Shown here piece after piece: positions 63,846 to 64,000 of a stretch of DNA of 64,000 nt. The notes under the pieces are model-generated. The model was given only the letters and a program-made list of their open reading frames with translations. It made no database searches and had not been told where the DNA came from. Numbering within the stretch: the first letter of the stretch is position 1; each line of letters begins with the position of its first letter. The stretch covers positions 2,170,001-2,234,000 of the forward strand of contig NC_015723.1 of NCBI RefSeq assembly GCF_000219215.1. The letters run 5' to 3'. The translations under genes were made by a program, and so were the position numbers. This stretch comes from Cupriavidus necator N-1 (lineage in GTDB: Bacteria > Pseudomonadota > Gammaproteobacteria > Burkholderiales > Burkholderiaceae).

Positions 63846-64000
63846 ATGAGAAAAATTCTGAACACGAAGGACTTTGTACTGGGCACGTTTGCGACCAATT
63901 GCTCGGGTGGCATGTCGGTAACCAAGATCGGCGAGCGCTGGGACAACTCGTGGGAAAACAACGCGAAGCTGGCCCGGATGCTGGACGACGCCGGTATCGA
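63846..64000 (+). CDS. Start of an LLM-class flavin-dependent monooxygenase (cut by window end)
   Basis: The 51 codons present read MRKILNTKDFVLGTFATNCS and then GGMSVTKIGERWDNSWENNA, closely like the N-terminus of bacterial-luciferase-type enzymes such as dimethylsulfone and pyrimidine monooxygenases. GGGAG precedes the ATG. The rest of the gene lies outside the window, so the substrate class is uncertain. Confidence 0.8.
   Translation, partial: MRKILNTKDFVLGTFATNCSGGMSVTKIGERWDNSWENNAKLARMLDDAGI

Overview
The window is very GC-rich, densely packed DNA from a beta-proteobacterium. A caa3-type cytochrome oxidase, a short-chain polyhydroxyalkanoate depolymerase, a Bug/TctC-type solute-binding protein, many LysR regulators and the general codon habit all point to the Burkholderiaceae, most likely Cupriavidus. 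That assignment is an inference from gene content. No rRNA, tRNA or CRISPR array was seen.

Layout. 1-4.6 kb: the end of a caa3 oxidase operon (subunit II fused to cytochrome c, subunit I, and the start of a third gene) plus small membrane proteins. 4.7-9.7 kb: a LysR gene divergent from a cassette of MFS transporter, acetylpolyamine amidohydrolase-like enzyme and M20-type Zn amidase, then rubredoxin. 10-13.2 kb: a TonB-dependent siderophore receptor with a PiuC/YbiX-type hydroxylase. 13.2-21 kb: a giant AsmA-like DUF748 protein, a second MFS carrier, an intracellular-type PHA depolymerase and a four-cysteine FNR regulator. 21-26.7 kb: a decayed or badly sequenced stretch in which DUF2950, DUF3300 and an RcsB-like response regulator all carry frameshifts, with an orphan IS3 OrfA.

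26.7-34 kb: two multidrug efflux loci. One is an EmrB-type pump followed by a MarR gene. The other is marR-nodT-emrA-emrB, with a repeated palindromic motif in front of its genes. 34-38 kb: a bestrophin and a translationally chained set of small redox and acetyltransferase genes of lower GC. 38-44 kb: a gene graveyard with a headless isochorismatase, a headless TonB receptor and a DNA-ligase scrap around an intact trehalase and an MdtD-like pump. 44-51.6 kb: two exported proteins in AT-rich surroundings, a membrane hydrolase with a TetR gene, a three-domain ACP-fatty-acyl-AMP ligase-acyltransferase protein, TerC and UspA. 51.6-64 kb: a TonB receptor, a WrbA-like flavoprotein, a second LysR/amidohydrolase/MFS cassette, a CitE-like lyase with a class III CoA-transferase, LysR and Bug protein, and finally a MarR-like gene with the first codons of an LLM flavin monooxygenase.

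The most interesting non-coding signals are four. (1) A terminal-inverted-repeat family at 50042-50098 and 58427-58591 has end bases TAG that serve as the stop codon of a neighbouring gene in both copies; one copy also supplies the only visible Shine-Dalgarno-like bases of terC. (2) A repeated operator-like motif is dispersed through the marR-nodT-emrAB operon. (3) Perfect palindromes lie at 55749-55767 and 63074-63098. The second sits on a promoter that leads only to an eight-codon reading frame. (4) A run of single-base frameshifts is concentrated in 21-26 kb.
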